From: Rapana venosa
Lineage: Eukaryota > Mollusca > Gastropoda > Neogastropoda > Muricidae
DNA: 64,000 nt
Assembly: GCA_028751875.1 (NCBI GenBank)
Contig: CM054155.1
Coordinates: 55,085,492 to 55,149,491, forward strand
Direction of reading: 5' to 3'
Part shown: positions 11,793 to 23,109 of the stretch, one piece after another
Layout of the letters: every line of letters starts with the position of its first letter
Numbering within the stretch: the first letter of the stretch is position 1
The notes under the pieces: model-generated
Told to the model about the DNA's origin: nothing
Databases searched by the model: none
Seen by the model: only the letters and a program-made list of their open reading frames with translations
Position numbers and translations under genes: made by a program

Positions 11793-12536
11793 CTGGCTAT
11801 ACCCTCCCCAGTGTAGTCAGTGTGTGCACTGACACAAACAAAGCTACACAAAACTAGATACTAGTTACAACACTCTGTGTACTGAGGAAATGTACACACT
11901 GATCAGCCACATAGTGTCTTATGACTTACATCACTATATCATTACATTGACTCATAATTCTTTAATATACAAAAGCTTTAGTCCAAAGCAAAGAGAGAAA
12001 AAAGACTTTTGGCTTTGCCTTTCTCAGAGATTCATCTGGAAAATTCAGAATAAAAAATGATTTACATACCCCTGGTAGAATTGGCTTTGGCTCCTCCCTT
12101 TAAGGGCCCTTGTGAAGAAACGTCTTGGGGCTGGGGCAGGAGCTGCAGCACACACAGTATACACAAGTTCATTTTTCATTGTCTGACTATGACCTTCTGG
12201 TAGCGCCAACAATGTTCACAAGTTCGTCACTGTCAGACCCTCTGTCAGATCCTGCTGAAGAAAGGGTAGGTTGGTGCATCTTATCCAGCCCTAAGGGTGT
12301 GGTTGCCTTTCTGTGCACAGTCCATTTATGAAGAGTCCGTAGCACCTGCCAGTGGAGGCACATGAGATGCAGGCATGGGCCTTGTCAGCTTGCAGTTTGG
12401 TGGGTGTGGCCCCTGTACAGGACGTTCCACACACTGTGCTGTGTGGTATGTGGCCCCTTGATAGGTCTGCTTTTGAAAACTATCAGGCTGTTGACAACAA
12501 CCTGTTTACACTGATCTTCATGTGCAGTCACTGCCT
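11793..12536. other. Non-coding DNA, nothing recognised
   Basis: No motif-bearing reading frame, tandem repeat or SINE core is evident. Confidence 0.4.
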
Positions 12537-13010
12537 CTAGTCCTGTTGTCTTCTGGAAGATGCATTGCTTAATGCTACTCTCTCCTTCCTTGTGGCCTTT
12601 TTTCTGACACCAGAGACAGTATGAAGATGTTTGGCAGCACACTGTTGTAGCTTGCCCTTCAGGCTGGCACTCTCAGCTGTGAGTGTTGCCAGCTGAACAT
12701 GAGAGCGGGCGATAGGGCAATAGTGGTTTCCAGTCTCTTGGGTTTCTTTGTAGCAGCTTGTTGCTGGTATGACTGCTTGGCCCCAGCAGTCTGCACAGGG
12801 CCAGGCAGTTCTGGCCTGGAGGCATGCCGAGGCATGGTGCTGCAGCTCCTGCCTTGTGGCAGCGGTCTCAGACATCAGTGTGCCATTGTGAGCTTCTAAG
12901 TGGTGTACAGCAGCTGGGACTACTAACGCTGTCTGCTCCATCAGTGTGTCCATGCCTCCATCCTCCCTCATGCAACGTTGGGGCATCAGTGACAGCATCT
13001 TCAGCACCAA
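12537..13010 (-). CDS. Possible 157-residue hypothetical protein, unrecognised
   Basis: An open frame on the minus strand whose composition (alanine-, glutamine- and leucine-rich, with stretches such as QLATLTAESASLKGKLQQ) would favour an alpha-helical coiled coil. It is not built from a simple repeat, unlike most other long frames here. A stop lies a short way upstream in the same frame, and I see no convincing splice sites. It may be a fragment of an old mobile element, an exon, or chance. I do not recognise the family and give no function. Confidence 0.2.
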   Translation of the reverse strand: MVLKMLSLMPQRCMREDGGMDTLMEQTALVVPAAVHHLEAHNGTLMSETAATRQELQHHASACLQARTAWPCADCWGQAVIPATSCYKETQETGNHYCPIARSHVQLATLTAESASLKGKLQQCAAKHLHTVSGVRKKATRKERVALSNASSRRQQD

Positions 13011-13435
13011 TTTGTGAGAGTGCAGATATTGAGATCTGCCACTACACTACAGTTTCTCAACTACAACAGCACAGTGTAAACAGTGAGGATGTGGCCTCTA
13101 TGAAGAAGCTGCAAACATGCTACATTTTACCACCTATGCATCAGCAAAGGCAAAGTGCATGCAATGGCTGGCTTTCAACCATTACACAATGAAGCAGAGT
13201 GTGGCACTGTTGGCAAGTGTGTTCTGATTTAGGAAGTTCCTTATTTTCATGAGCTTGTTCATGTGTACACATATCGAACATCCACCCTCACTACACACGC
13301 ACGCACAGACACAGACACACACATTGTTTCTTCAATATTTATGAGATTTCAGGGGGAAAATAAAAGAAGAAAACATTGTAATGTAAAAACAAGTACTCAC
13401 TCTCTAAAATTATCATGAATGCAAGAACACAAAGC
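13011..13435. other. Non-coding DNA, nothing recognised
   Basis: Ordinary mixed-composition sequence with a short CA/GACA run near 13295-13322. Confidence 0.4.
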
Positions 13436-13441
13436 CCTATG

Positions 13442-13660
13442 CTTCTTCTTCTTTTTATCCTCCTCCTCCTCCTCCTCCTTCTTTTTCTTCTTTGCAGTTT
13501 TTGTATTCTTCACATTCTTCTTCTTCTTGTTCTTCTTCTTCTTCTTCTTCTTCTTTAGAGAGAGAGAGAGACAAACAGACAGACAGAGACAGACAAACAC
13601 GGACAGACAGACAGAGACAGACAAACAAGGACAGACATAACAATAGACAGACAGATAGAT
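13442..13660. repeat. Compound (CTT/CCT)n-(GA)n-(ACAG)n microsatellite
   Basis: A pyrimidine tract of CTT and CCT triplets switches to GAGA and then to ACAG/GACA tetranucleotides. Open frames across it are low-complexity artefacts. Confidence 0.95.
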
Positions 13661-14039
13661 CAACAGAAACAGAGATTATGCCAGGCCTCTTTTCTGTGCC
13701 TTTGACCCCTACCTCAGCTATGCAAGGTTTCCAGTGGTGATAAGCACATGCAGAGTTAGTTCTTCCGGTTAATGTCCTTCCACTAAATAGTGGTATCAGA
13801 CGGGAAAGTGTGAGTGGATGACTAAGTGTGTATGGGTTGGGGGGTGGGAGGGTTGGTTGGGGTGTGCACGTTGCTAACTATCCACATAAAACAACTATAA
13901 GAAACAAAACTTAAAGCCATAAACAAGAATTTTCAAAAGAAAGCAATAACAGCTTAAATTCTAACTTTGCAATTCACATAACTAGTAAAAGTCATTACAC
14001 AATAAGACTCTGATCATAGGACTATGACTCAATTTCTTT
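13661..14039. other. Non-coding DNA, nothing recognised
   Basis: Includes a G/T-rich stretch near 13835-13870. The right end may be the 3' UTR of the following minus-strand LINE. Confidence 0.35.
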
Positions 14040-15425
14040 CATGATCAGAATATCTTTTAGAATTTTCTCTAAGCAGTAGACTTTGAAAACAGGTAAAACT
14101 TTTTTTTTCCCAAATCTCTGCAATCTAAAAGAATGTGAGCAATGGTAATATTTTCACCACATATACATGTTGCTTTTTTGAAAATTTAGTTCTAAAAGCA
14201 TTGAGCTTAAGCCTGTAGATAAGAGATACAACTTTTCTATATTCATGTGAGTTACAGCATTTGATCTTATCAAAAAATAATAAATGGGTTACATCATCAT
14301 TCCAGGGAGAACCCATATCTTGTAGGTTTTTTTCAAAATTTAAATGTTTCCAACATGCCTTTTGTGACATGCTATTGCCCTCATGAATGGAAAAGGGGAC
14401 ATTTATGCTTCAGGACCCATTAGTAGGCTTAGCTCCACGTTTTGCTATTGTATCAATTTGTTCATTAAAGTAGATACCACAATGCAAGGAATCCAGCAAA
14501 AAGTGACACTCGTGCTGCATAACATCAGAAAATGGATCAAATGTCCTATCCCAATTAGAGATCTTGTATCACTTTTGAACTGGAATTATTTAAAAGCAAT
14601 TAAAACCGACTTGGAATCAACACAGAAAAGAATTTGAAATATGTCTGTAGGAAAAACTAGAAGATAATGTAAAGCAATCAAACTGGTAGATAATTCAGCT
14701 GTAAATATAGACAGATTCCTCCCAATATGAAATGATCTCTCTACTTTCAATGATGGCATGACAAATGCTGCTCCGGCCTCATTGTTGGTCAAAAGTGAAC
14801 CATCAGTGTACACATCAAGATGTTCTGGATATGTAGTTTGTATATTTTCTTTGACTGACGCCATAAGAATAATATTTTCATTACCTTTTTTGGTTATAGA
14901 AGTATAATTTATGTCAAAATTAGCCCCCTGAAGCTCCCATGGTCGACAAGATAAGTTAATCTTTGATTTAGTTATTTTTGTACGACATATTTCTGTATTA
15001 TCAATTAATTGAGAAGTATAGGTTCTAGCTGTGGTAACAGAACAATAGCATGTGCTCTTTTTAAAAAGTTGACATCAGGTCTAATACTAATTTCGGAGTC
15101 CATATTGCTTCTTGTTTTGAACAACGTAAGAGATATTTAGCCACAGCCAGTTGTTGATAGTTATCAAATGGCAAAATAGCTATATATTTATAAGTACCTA
15201 TGGATAATGCATGAAAAGCCACACCCAAAGCTAATCAAAAAGCTTTACAGTCTAATCTTGTCATTTTCTGTAATAAAGACTTTGGATCACTGAAAAATGC
15301 TGCTTGCCTATAAATCAGTCTAAAAGGTACAAGAGATAATGCTAGATGTTTTGAAACAGCTACGTCACAATCCACACTTGTTTACTAGTAACTTTCAGAA
15401 GGTTAACAAAGACTTTTTCGAGCTT
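14040..15425 (-). pseudogene. I/Nimb-like LINE: end of RT, RNase H and C-terminal zinc motif
   Basis: The minus strand encodes, from high to low coordinate, an end-of-RT region (LALGVAFHALSIGTYKY), an RNase H domain (14586-14864, with VYTDGS followed by AGAAF and FTAEL), and a C-terminal CxC...HxxxxC motif near 14111-14180. The last can be read only after allowing a frameshift. An RNase H domain after RT is typical of the I superclade. The endonuclease half of the same kind of element lies at 18980-19870 in the same orientation, and the catalytic RT centre is missing between them. Confidence 0.75.
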
Positions 15426-15517
15426 AAGTATTTAAATATTCAATGTGATAATTCAAATTTAGTGTCAATGTGAAATGTTGAAGGGTGGCAACATTACAAT
15501 CGTACAGGTATATGCTC

Positions 15518-15714
15518 CAACAACAACTACAACAATAACAACAATAATAATAATAGTAATAATAATAATTTTTAAAAAAACTAAATAACAAATGGAACTT
15601 ATAAAGCGCTATATCTTGCAAAAACAAATCAAGCGCATGCATTCAACCTAATCTTACACAGTCATGCAATCAATGATAAATAATCAATATATTAAACAAA
15701 CAGATATTACAAAC
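15518..15714 (-). mobile_element. CR1/L2-like LINE 3' end nested in the RTE-like LINE
   Basis: The minus strand ends in GCGCTTTATAAGTTCCAT-like sequence and an (ATT)n tail at about 15520-15572. The RTE reading frame breaks off just before the tail and resumes after 15714, which shows the nesting. Confidence 0.75.
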
Positions 15715-16153
15715 ATGGTGCACTGCAGACAAAATCTATGAAATAAAATTAGACCATGATGATGAAGAAGTTGAAGGATTCTACAGCCAACTTCAGGAAG
15801 TTGCTGATGATACACCAAAAGACATCTTGATAGTTTAAGGAGACTGGGATGCGAAGGTAGGGGAAGATGCTTATGAAAACAGGAAAGACACTTGTGGGTG
15901 ATATTGTAACAACAGCACCAACCACAGAGGTTTAAGACTATTAGAGTTTGCCAGGTGCAATGATCTTAAACTCACAAACACCTTTAGAGCAAACAATGCG
16001 TCTAGGAGATGGACATGGCACAGCCCAGGGGGTTAATACCACTACCAGATAGATCATATCTTGGTACAACGCCGTTTCCAGACAAACGTAAACATTGCCA
16101 AAACCAGAAGCTCTCCAGGTGCAGACATCTCCAGCGACCATGAGCTAGTAATA

Positions 16154-16291
16154 GTGGATCGGTGGTCTAGAGGTAACGCGCCTGTCTAGAAAGCGAAAAG
16201 TCCGGGTCTGAAGTGTGCGGCGGTTCGTACCCCGTTTGGACCGGAAATTTTTCCCCCATCCATTAGACCATGAGTGGTGGTCTGGGCGCTA

Positions 16292-16322
<31 letters not shown>

Positions 16323-16660
16323 CGTGTGTTACACGTAATTATTTAGCGCACGTAAAAAAACCCACGGCAACAAGAGAGTTGTCCCTGGCAAAATTCTTAG
16401 AAAAAAGCCACTCTGATAGGGAAACAAATACAGCTGCAGCAAAAAACAAAAAAAAAAAAAAAAAGGGTGAAAGGGTGGCGCAGCGCTAAGTGGCGACGCG
16501 TTCTCCCGCTCTCCCCGGGGAGAGCAGCCCGAATTTCACGGAGAGAAATCTGCCGTGACTTAAAGTGGTATGAAATAAAATCTGAGCGCTTTGATTTGTT
16601 GCTTTACAAGATTCAGCGCTATATAAATTCCATACATTATTATTATTATTATTATTATTA
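16154..16660 (+). mobile_element. tRNA-headed SINE, family 1, copy 1
   Basis: The element has a tRNA-like head with internal promoter boxes, a central core containing TTTCGGATGAGACGATAAAC (about 16297), an internal poly-A, a second segment, and a 3' end with GCGCTATATAAATTCCAT and (ATT)n. Apart from poly-A length I find only a single-base difference (near 16371) from the copy at 33642-34151. It lies in the RTE endonuclease frame: SSDHELV before it and MVFAVRLKKN after it join directly once it is removed. The target duplication is very short or hidden by the ATT tail. Confidence 0.9.
16163..16232 (+). promoter_or_regulatory. RNA polymerase III-type A and B boxes of SINE family 1, copy 1
   Basis: TGGTCTAGAGG (16163-16173) fits the tRNA A-box consensus, and GGTTCGTACCC (16222-16232) is close to the B-box GGTTCRANNCC. 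The spacing is normal for a tRNA-derived promoter. Confidence 0.65.
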
Positions 16661-18504
16661 ATGGTATTTGCAGTACGCTTAAAGAAGAACAGAAAACAGG
16701 GAAGCTTCCGAATGAAGTTCAATCTAGATAAGCTGCAAGACCCAAACATATTAGAAACATTCCAAGCAAACATTGGCGGGAAATTTGAACCCCTCTTGGC
16801 ACTGGAAGAAGACATCGAAATGGAAAGTATGATCGTCACATTCAATGACTCCTTCAATGAAGCAGGAAAAGAGCTCCTTGGAAGAAAGAGGATAATAAAG
16901 AAACCATGGGTTTCCAAGGAAGTCCTCGAGCTTTGTGATAAGCGCAGAGAACTGAACAGTCAGAAGCAGAGTGCAGAAGGGGCAAGAAAGTATAAAGAAG
17001 CAACCAAAAAGGTGAAGAAAGGAATGAAAGATGCTATGGAAAATTGGATAGGGGAGAAATGTGAGGAGATAGAAACCAGCTTGGAAAGAAATGACAGTAA
17101 GAAGGCCTATCAACTTGTAAAAGACCTAACTGCAACAAAATCAACAAGAACATCCACCATACAAGAATAAGCAGGAAAGCGCTTGACAGAAGAAGAAGAC
17201 ATACTGAACAGATGGACGGAATATTGTGATGAATTATACTCGCATAGAGCAACTGGAGATTCTGAAGTGCTTAATGTCCCACCATCATGTGAAAAAGCCT
17301 CATGTACGAGAGAGGAAGTTGTAAAAGCAATCTCATCTCTAAAACCGGGAAAATCTGCATGTGTTGATAATGTCCTAGCTGAAATGGTGCAAGCAGGAGG
17401 TGATCCATGTATAGACGTACTCCACCGAATCTGCAACAAGATCTGGCAGACTGGAGTATGGCCAAAAGCGTGGACACAATCCCTTATAATAACACTTCCT
17501 AAAAAAGCAACCTCCAACAATGCCAGAACTACTGCACCATTAGTCTCATCAGTCACCCAAGCAAAGTGATGCTGAAGATCCTACTGAACAGGCTCAAACC
17601 ACAGGCTGAAAGACTCATCGCAAAGCAAGTGTACAACAGAGGAGATCTTCAACATAAGACACATAATGGAAAAATATATCCAGCATCAACAAGACCTCTA
17701 CCATGTCTTTATCGATTTTAAGAAAGTATTTGACAGAATTTGGCACGCTGCACTGTGGGCAACTATGAACCTCTACAACATCAATGCCAACCTAATCAAA
17801 GTTATACAGAGACTCTATGAGAATGCAACAAGTGCAGTGTTTCACAACAACATAGGTGATTGGTTTCGGACGAAGGTCGGTGTGCGCCAGGGCTGCCTGC
17901 TCTCCCCTACTCTCTTTAATCTATTTCTTGAGAAAATCATGGAAGAAGCACTAGAAGAACATGACGGAACAGTGAGTATTAGAGGGCAGACAATCACAAA
18001 CTTGCGCTTTGCTGACGGATTAGCTGGTCATGAGCAAGAACTAACTGACTTAGTGAACCGCATAGAAGAAAAATAAACAAAATTTGGTATGGAAATCAGC
18101 GGGGGGAAAACAAAAGTAATGACAAACAGCAACTTCACATCAGACATCAAAATCAAAGACCAGAAACTTGAAAATGTTCACAGATTCAAATATTTTGGAT
18201 CTATCGTGACAGACGAGGGATCAAAACCAGAAATACTATCAAGACTTGCCCAGACTACAGCCATAATGACTAAGCTCAAACCCATCTGGGGCAACAGAAA
18301 AATCGCCATCAGTTCCAAAATCAGACTGATGCGCTCTCTGGCCATGTCAGTCTTCTTGTATGCATAATGAATCATGGGCCCTCGCAGCGGACTTAAGAGA
18401 AGAATAAGAGCTGTAGAAATGAGGTGCTTCCGAAGACTCTTAGGCATCTCATACAAAGACCACATAACAAATGAAAAACTCAAGAGACGCATCCGCAATG
18501 AAAT

Positions 18505-18980
18505 CGGCCATCGCTCTTTCTCTATTTCTGGTCCATCCATCTGGAATGACCTCTCTCTCTACCTTCACCAAAAGCCTTCTTATGATGCTTTTAAATCCGG
18601 CCTCAAGACAATTATTTCAAACCTACGATTCTCCCCTCATGTTCCATTTCATTTTTGTCCCTGCCCTCAACAGCCAAATCCCCATCACCCTGCCCAGTGT
18701 ACAACCTTTATGTGTGATTGTGTGTGTATGTGCGTGTGTGCGTGCACTGGAGTGTGTGTGTATACATTTGAATTTGTAAAAAAAAAGCACCAAAAACCTA
18801 TTAATTCTAACAGGCTGAATGTGAATGAGCAGAATGAATGAAGCTTTGATTTGTTTTTGCATGATATAGTGATATATAAATTCCATTTATTATTATTACT
18901 ACTACTATTATTATTACTACTACTACTATTGTTGTTATTATTATTATTATTATTATTATCATTATTATTATTATTATGGT
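18505..18980 (+). mobile_element. CR1/L2-like LINE, 5'-truncated 3' end
   Basis: The fragment starts within the last coding segment (HRSFSISGPSIWNDL) and continues through a 3' UTR with a GT-rich stretch. It ends in GATATATAAATTCCATTT followed by an ATT/ACT repeat of about 88 bp (18890-18977). It joins the end of the RTE-like LINE directly. Confidence 0.85.
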
Positions 18981-19870
18981 TAAATGATTTTTGGACGTTT
19001 TGTTTTCTTAAACATGCTTTACATGCAGCATACATATTCTTTAAAATTTGCATAAATATATCAATATCAATACTTTTAATACTTTCAGTATTAAACTGTG
19101 TCAAAATATCTTTAAACTTGTTCCAGTCAGCAAAACCATAATTGCATTTTGGGATAATATCTTTTTCTTTAACACTTTGTAAAGCATTGTCACTAAGAGT
19201 GATAACAATTGAAAAAATGATCACATTCTAAAGTATGCCTTCTATGTTCCAGTTACACTTGGGAACAAGGGATGGAGAAATGAAAGATAGATCTAGAGTG
19301 CAAGGTCTTTGAATCAAAATATTTGGAATTCACATAACATTGCCATCATTAAAGAGAAAAAGACAAGAATCGATAATGTTTTTTAATAAACTTTCTACAG
19401 GTTACCCATGTACAGTCTTTATCCCAGAAGGGTGAGTGTGCTTGAGTGTGTCTCACATATTAACCTCTTTTGTTATTAGGATCTGGCAATGTGGCATCCT
19501 ATCTGTGTTGCTGTCATTGGGGCCTTCAAGGTAAATATACGGAAACAATGTTTAGATCTATAGATTTTGTGAGTTTTAGGCATACAACAGCAGAATGCAG
19601 ATGTGGTACATTAGTTAGAGGGACATCATTATAAACAATTCCTTCATGCACAAGAATGGCAGCCTGTATCTTTTCAGCATTATTTGCGAACTCATAGATT
19701 AGAGGATAATAGTTTTTTTCCCAGATCGGCAGTCTCTTTCTGGTTATGTTTAAAGACTGTAAGACTAAAACCTCAGATCTGAAACGATGCAAGATGCTGA
19801 ATAAGATAGTAAACTTATTGAATAGATCTGCAGTTCCACTGCAAATTTTTAAAAGGATAGGTTATCATCA
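18981..19870 (-). pseudogene. I/Nimb-like LINE: endonuclease domain fragment
   Basis: The minus strand carries AAILVHEGIVYND, NIVSVYLP (near 19530), a DLSFISPSL motif, and a degraded SDH-type motif followed by FADWNKFKDIL (about 19110). These are hallmarks of the apurinic endonuclease of LINEs and the start of the linker. Frameshifts and stops are present. It has the same orientation as the RNase H fragment at 14040-15425 and lies in the order expected of one element split by later insertions. Confidence 0.7.
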
Positions 19871-19975
19871 TTACTAAGAAAAACAGTCTAAAGTTATCTT
19901 ATATAAAAGGACTTGTACAATAACAGAGTTTTGAAAATATTGATGGTTCTCAGACAAAACAAAAATATAAGCCAG

Positions 19976-20100
<125 letters not shown>

Positions 20101-20240
20101 GTACAAAAAGAAAAGAAAGGAAACTAATCAAAAAGTGAGTTCGTCTTGAAATGACATGGAAGAGTACTGCTACAATTAGTCAATCTCTTGAATGTCAGAG
20201 TTTATGCAATGATACCTCAAAAGACTTGAGGACTTCCCTA

Positions 20241-20255
20241 AGTTCTCTAGAGATT
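20241..20255. repeat. Target-site duplication (left) of long SINE copy 1
   Basis: AGTTCTCTAGAGATT occurs here and again, identical, at 21121-21135, exactly flanking the element. This is direct evidence of insertion by target-primed reverse transcription. Confidence 0.9.
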
Positions 20256-21120
20256 TTTTTTTTTTTTTTTGCTGCCTCATCTTCTGTGACGTCCCCCGTC
20301 CTGCTGTTCCCACGCCGCTCATTTCAATCTCCCCGCCACAGCCATACCCAGGTTTGTTATGTCTCATCCTCAGGGTCGGAGGCCCACAGGGAGCCCATCA
20401 CTATCAGGCCGCCGCGGGGCCACCAGCCAGAGGGGCCCTGCACTGCTGCTGGGTCACTTTGGCGGTGTTCAGTGGTGCCTGTTCTGAGCTAACATACGCA
20501 GGACACCACCTACTAAGCCCCCTACTAACGACAGTATTAGCTCAGTCGCGGAGCCAGACTGAGTGAATTGCCCACCCGAGGTGGCAACCACCGCAACGTC
20601 CCTCCAACGACCGTCCCCCGCGAACCTCCAACCCCAAAGGCTTTGACACAAACTCACCACAGGCACAGAAGTGTATGGGTAAACCGAATCTGAGGTCACC
20701 ATGAGACCAGAGAAACTGGGACCACCGAATCAGAGGCAATTTTTTTTAATTGCATGATGATCAATGACAATGAGGATGATGTAATTATGCTGCTGTGGAA
20801 GTGCATATGCTTTGAGACTACTTGACAGGGTTGTACTCTACGCTTACTATCATAATATATCCCGGCGTCAACCGGGCCCGAGAGATACAGACACCTGCAG
20901 TGTTGGTCAGGTAATTTGAGCAACACTCTCAAACTCGCATCCGTTAAGTGGATGAAGCTCGACTGTGTGGTCCCAGTCTTCCCACTGAGCCCACAGCACA
21001 CTCACTCTGGGTAGGAGCCGGCCGGAGTCCGAAAAATCCCTATTACTCTTATGGGATTCGAACCCGCGACCTTCCAGTCCGTAACCCAAGGCGCTAACCA
21101 CTGCGCCATGGCGGCTGGTT
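20256..21120 (-). mobile_element. Unusually long tRNA-headed SINE (family L), copy 1
   Basis: On the minus strand the element starts with a tRNA-like head (A box and a perfect B box). It continues through a long body of about 750 bp and ends in GATGAGGCAGC plus a poly-A run of about 15. A 15-bp perfect target duplication flanks it. At about 865 bp it is much longer than typical SINEs. No reverse transcriptase is encoded. An open frame of about 77 codons recurs in two copies but looks like a by-product of sequence identity. Confidence 0.85.
21054..21108 (-). promoter_or_regulatory. A and B boxes of long SINE copy 1
   Basis: On the minus strand, TGGCGCAGTGG (complement of 21098-21108) is a good A box and GGTTCGAATCC (complement of 21054-21064) is a perfect B box. 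Confidence 0.75.
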
Positions 21121-21135
21121 AGTTCTCTAGAGATT
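21121..21135. repeat. Target-site duplication (right) of long SINE copy 1
   Basis: Identical to 20241-20255. Confidence 0.9.
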
Positions 21136-21717
21136 AATAGTGCAGTGTGCTAACACTGTTGTGCAGCATATCTTGGGCACATTGATATTGTGGAGCCCAT
21201 CCCTCTCCAGGTAGTGGACTGCATGCTGAATATGTTTGTAATGTCCATGCCACCAGTCATGGCTGCCCTGTTCATCCATAAAAGCAGGATGGGTTTTCAA
21301 ACATGAAACACACAAAATGTCATGCACGCCACCACACGTGGCTGCTATTACTAGGCTAACCCGAGGACCTTTACAGGAAATGAAGGTATTGCAGACAGTG
21401 GGTCCTGGTGATGGTTCTGACGGCTAGGCCAAGACTCATTGCCCTGCCCTAAATAACAGCAACCCAAGCTGCCTACAGAGGAGTCTGACTTTATGTGTAA
21501 GCAGGTTTGTAAGAAGGGACAGTGCTTTTCCTACAATAGATCTAGTACTTGTGGTGCATAAAAGATATGCACTCAAACATGTAAACACATGCACTGGAGC
21601 TATCAGTAAAGAAAAAAGGCCTGTTACTTGACAATGCACCTGTGTAAATTTGCACTCTTCTGCCAATACCTTTACCACTGTGCTGATTATTAATTTAATA
21701 TGTTTTCTTTTGAATTA
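21136..21717. other. Non-coding DNA, nothing recognised
   Basis: Mixed-composition sequence without motif-bearing frames or visible repeats. Confidence 0.4.
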
Positions 21718-21797
21718 CTACTACTACTATACTACTACTACTACTTCTGCTACTACTACTGCTACTACTTCTGCTACTACTACTACTACTACTACTA
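21718..21797. repeat. (CTA)n microsatellite
   Basis: An imperfect ACT/CTA triplet repeat of about 80 bp. Confidence 0.95.
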
Positions 21798-21894
21798 AAC
21801 GTTGACAGTGCAAGTATCATCAGATCTGCCATAAGCATATCAGTCTGTGTCACGATGTGTTTGAAGTTGATTTATCAAAACCCCAGATCAGCAG

Positions 21895-23109
21895 CCTATC
21901 ATAGATCTATGTAATAGCACCCACTCCCCCTGTGAATGCAATCTCACAGATGATCTACCTAATAGCATCCCACTCCCCCTGTGAATGCAATCTCACAGAT
22001 GATCTACCTAATAGCATCCCACTCCCCCTGTGAATGCAATCTCACAGTGACTACCTAATAGCTCCCCCCCCCCGTGAAGCAATCTCCCGATGATCTACCC
22101 AATAGCACCCCCCCCCTTTTGAAAGAAACTCACAAAGACACAAAACATCCCACCCCCTGTAAAGCAACTACATATGCTACCTAATAGCATCCCACTCCCC
22201 CTGTGAATGCAATCTCACAGATGATCTACCTAATAGCATCCCACTCCCCCTGTGAATGCAATCTCACAGATGATCTACCTAATAGCATCCCACTCCCCCT
22301 GTGAATGCAATCTCACAGATGATCTACCTAATAGCATCCCACTCCCCCTGTGAATGCAATCTCACAATGAACTACCTAATAGCATCCCCCTCCCCACTGA
22401 ATGCAATCTCACTATGATCTACCTAATAGCAATCCCACTCCCCCACTGAATGCAATCTCACAGATGATCTACCTAATAGCATCCCACTCCCCCTGTGAAT
22501 GCAATCCACATATGATCTACCTAATAGCATCCCACTCCCCCACTGAATGCAATCTCACATAGATTTTAACCTAATAGCATCCCACTCCCCCATTTAATGC
22601 AATCTCACATATGATCTACCTAATAGCATTTTCCCCCTCCCCCTGAATGCAATCTCACAATGATCTACCTAATACATCCCACTCCCCCTGTGCAATATTT
22701 ACAGATGATCTACCTTAAGCACCCACTCCCCTGTGAATGCAATCTCACAATGATCTACCTAATAGCATCCCACTCCCCCACTGAATGCAATCTCACAGAT
22801 GATCTACCTAATAGCATCCCACTCCCCCTGTGAATGCAATCTCACATATGATCTACCTAATAGCATCCCACTCCCCCTGTGAATGCAATCTCACATATGA
22901 TCTACCTAATAGCATCCCACTCCCCCTGTGAATGCAATCTCACAGATGATCTACCTAATAGCATCCCACTCCCCCTGTGAATGCAATCTCACAGATGATC
23001 TACCTAATAGCATCCCACTCCCCCTGTGAATGCAATCTCACAGATGATCTACCTAATAGCATCCCACTCCCCCTGTGAATGCAATCTCACAGATGATCTA
23101 CCTAATAGC
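21895..23109. repeat. 49-bp satellite, about 25 copies
   Basis: Units carry GATCTACCTAATAGCATCCC and CTGTGAATGCAATCTCACA with a period of 49 bp. Copies at both ends are nearly identical. The stretches 22060-22170 and 22360-22760 show dropped bases and homopolymer changes. Confidence 0.95.

Larger units (their letters stand above)
15465..18490 (+). pseudogene. RTE-like LINE interrupted by two younger insertions
   Basis: Endonuclease pieces (NITIVQVYAPT at 15493; FYSQLQEV at about 15780; DWDAKVG at about 15845; SSDHELV ending at 16151) are followed by the linker and the RT domain (SLKPGKS; DLYHVFIDFKKVFDRIW near 17695; GVRQGCLLSP near 17880). It ends in C-terminal motifs (RFKYFGSIV, RRLLGISYKDH). 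The catalytic box reads FADGLAG at 18008-18028, where relatives have a second Asp, so a short in-frame deletion has removed an active-site residue. Several stops are also present. Nested inside are a CR1/L2-like 3' end (15518-15714) and a SINE (16154-16660). Confidence 0.85.

Noticed and set aside
16467..16661. 64-codon frame with a basic start and tyrosine-rich end, repeated at 33867-34208
   Set aside because: It lies inside SINE family 1 and its poly-Tyr end is the (ATT)n tail. Identity of the two reflects recent SINE copies, not protein conservation.
21050..21118. Possible functional tRNA genes at SINE heads (also near 16160, 24960, 33650, 38340, 59666)
   Set aside because: A and B boxes are present, but acceptor and anticodon stems are imperfect and each head continues into a repeat body. 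These are SINE promoters, not tRNA genes.
21895..23109. Regular 49-bp repeats that could suggest a CRISPR array
   Set aside because: The whole unit is conserved with no unique spacers, and the context is animal DNA. It is a satellite.
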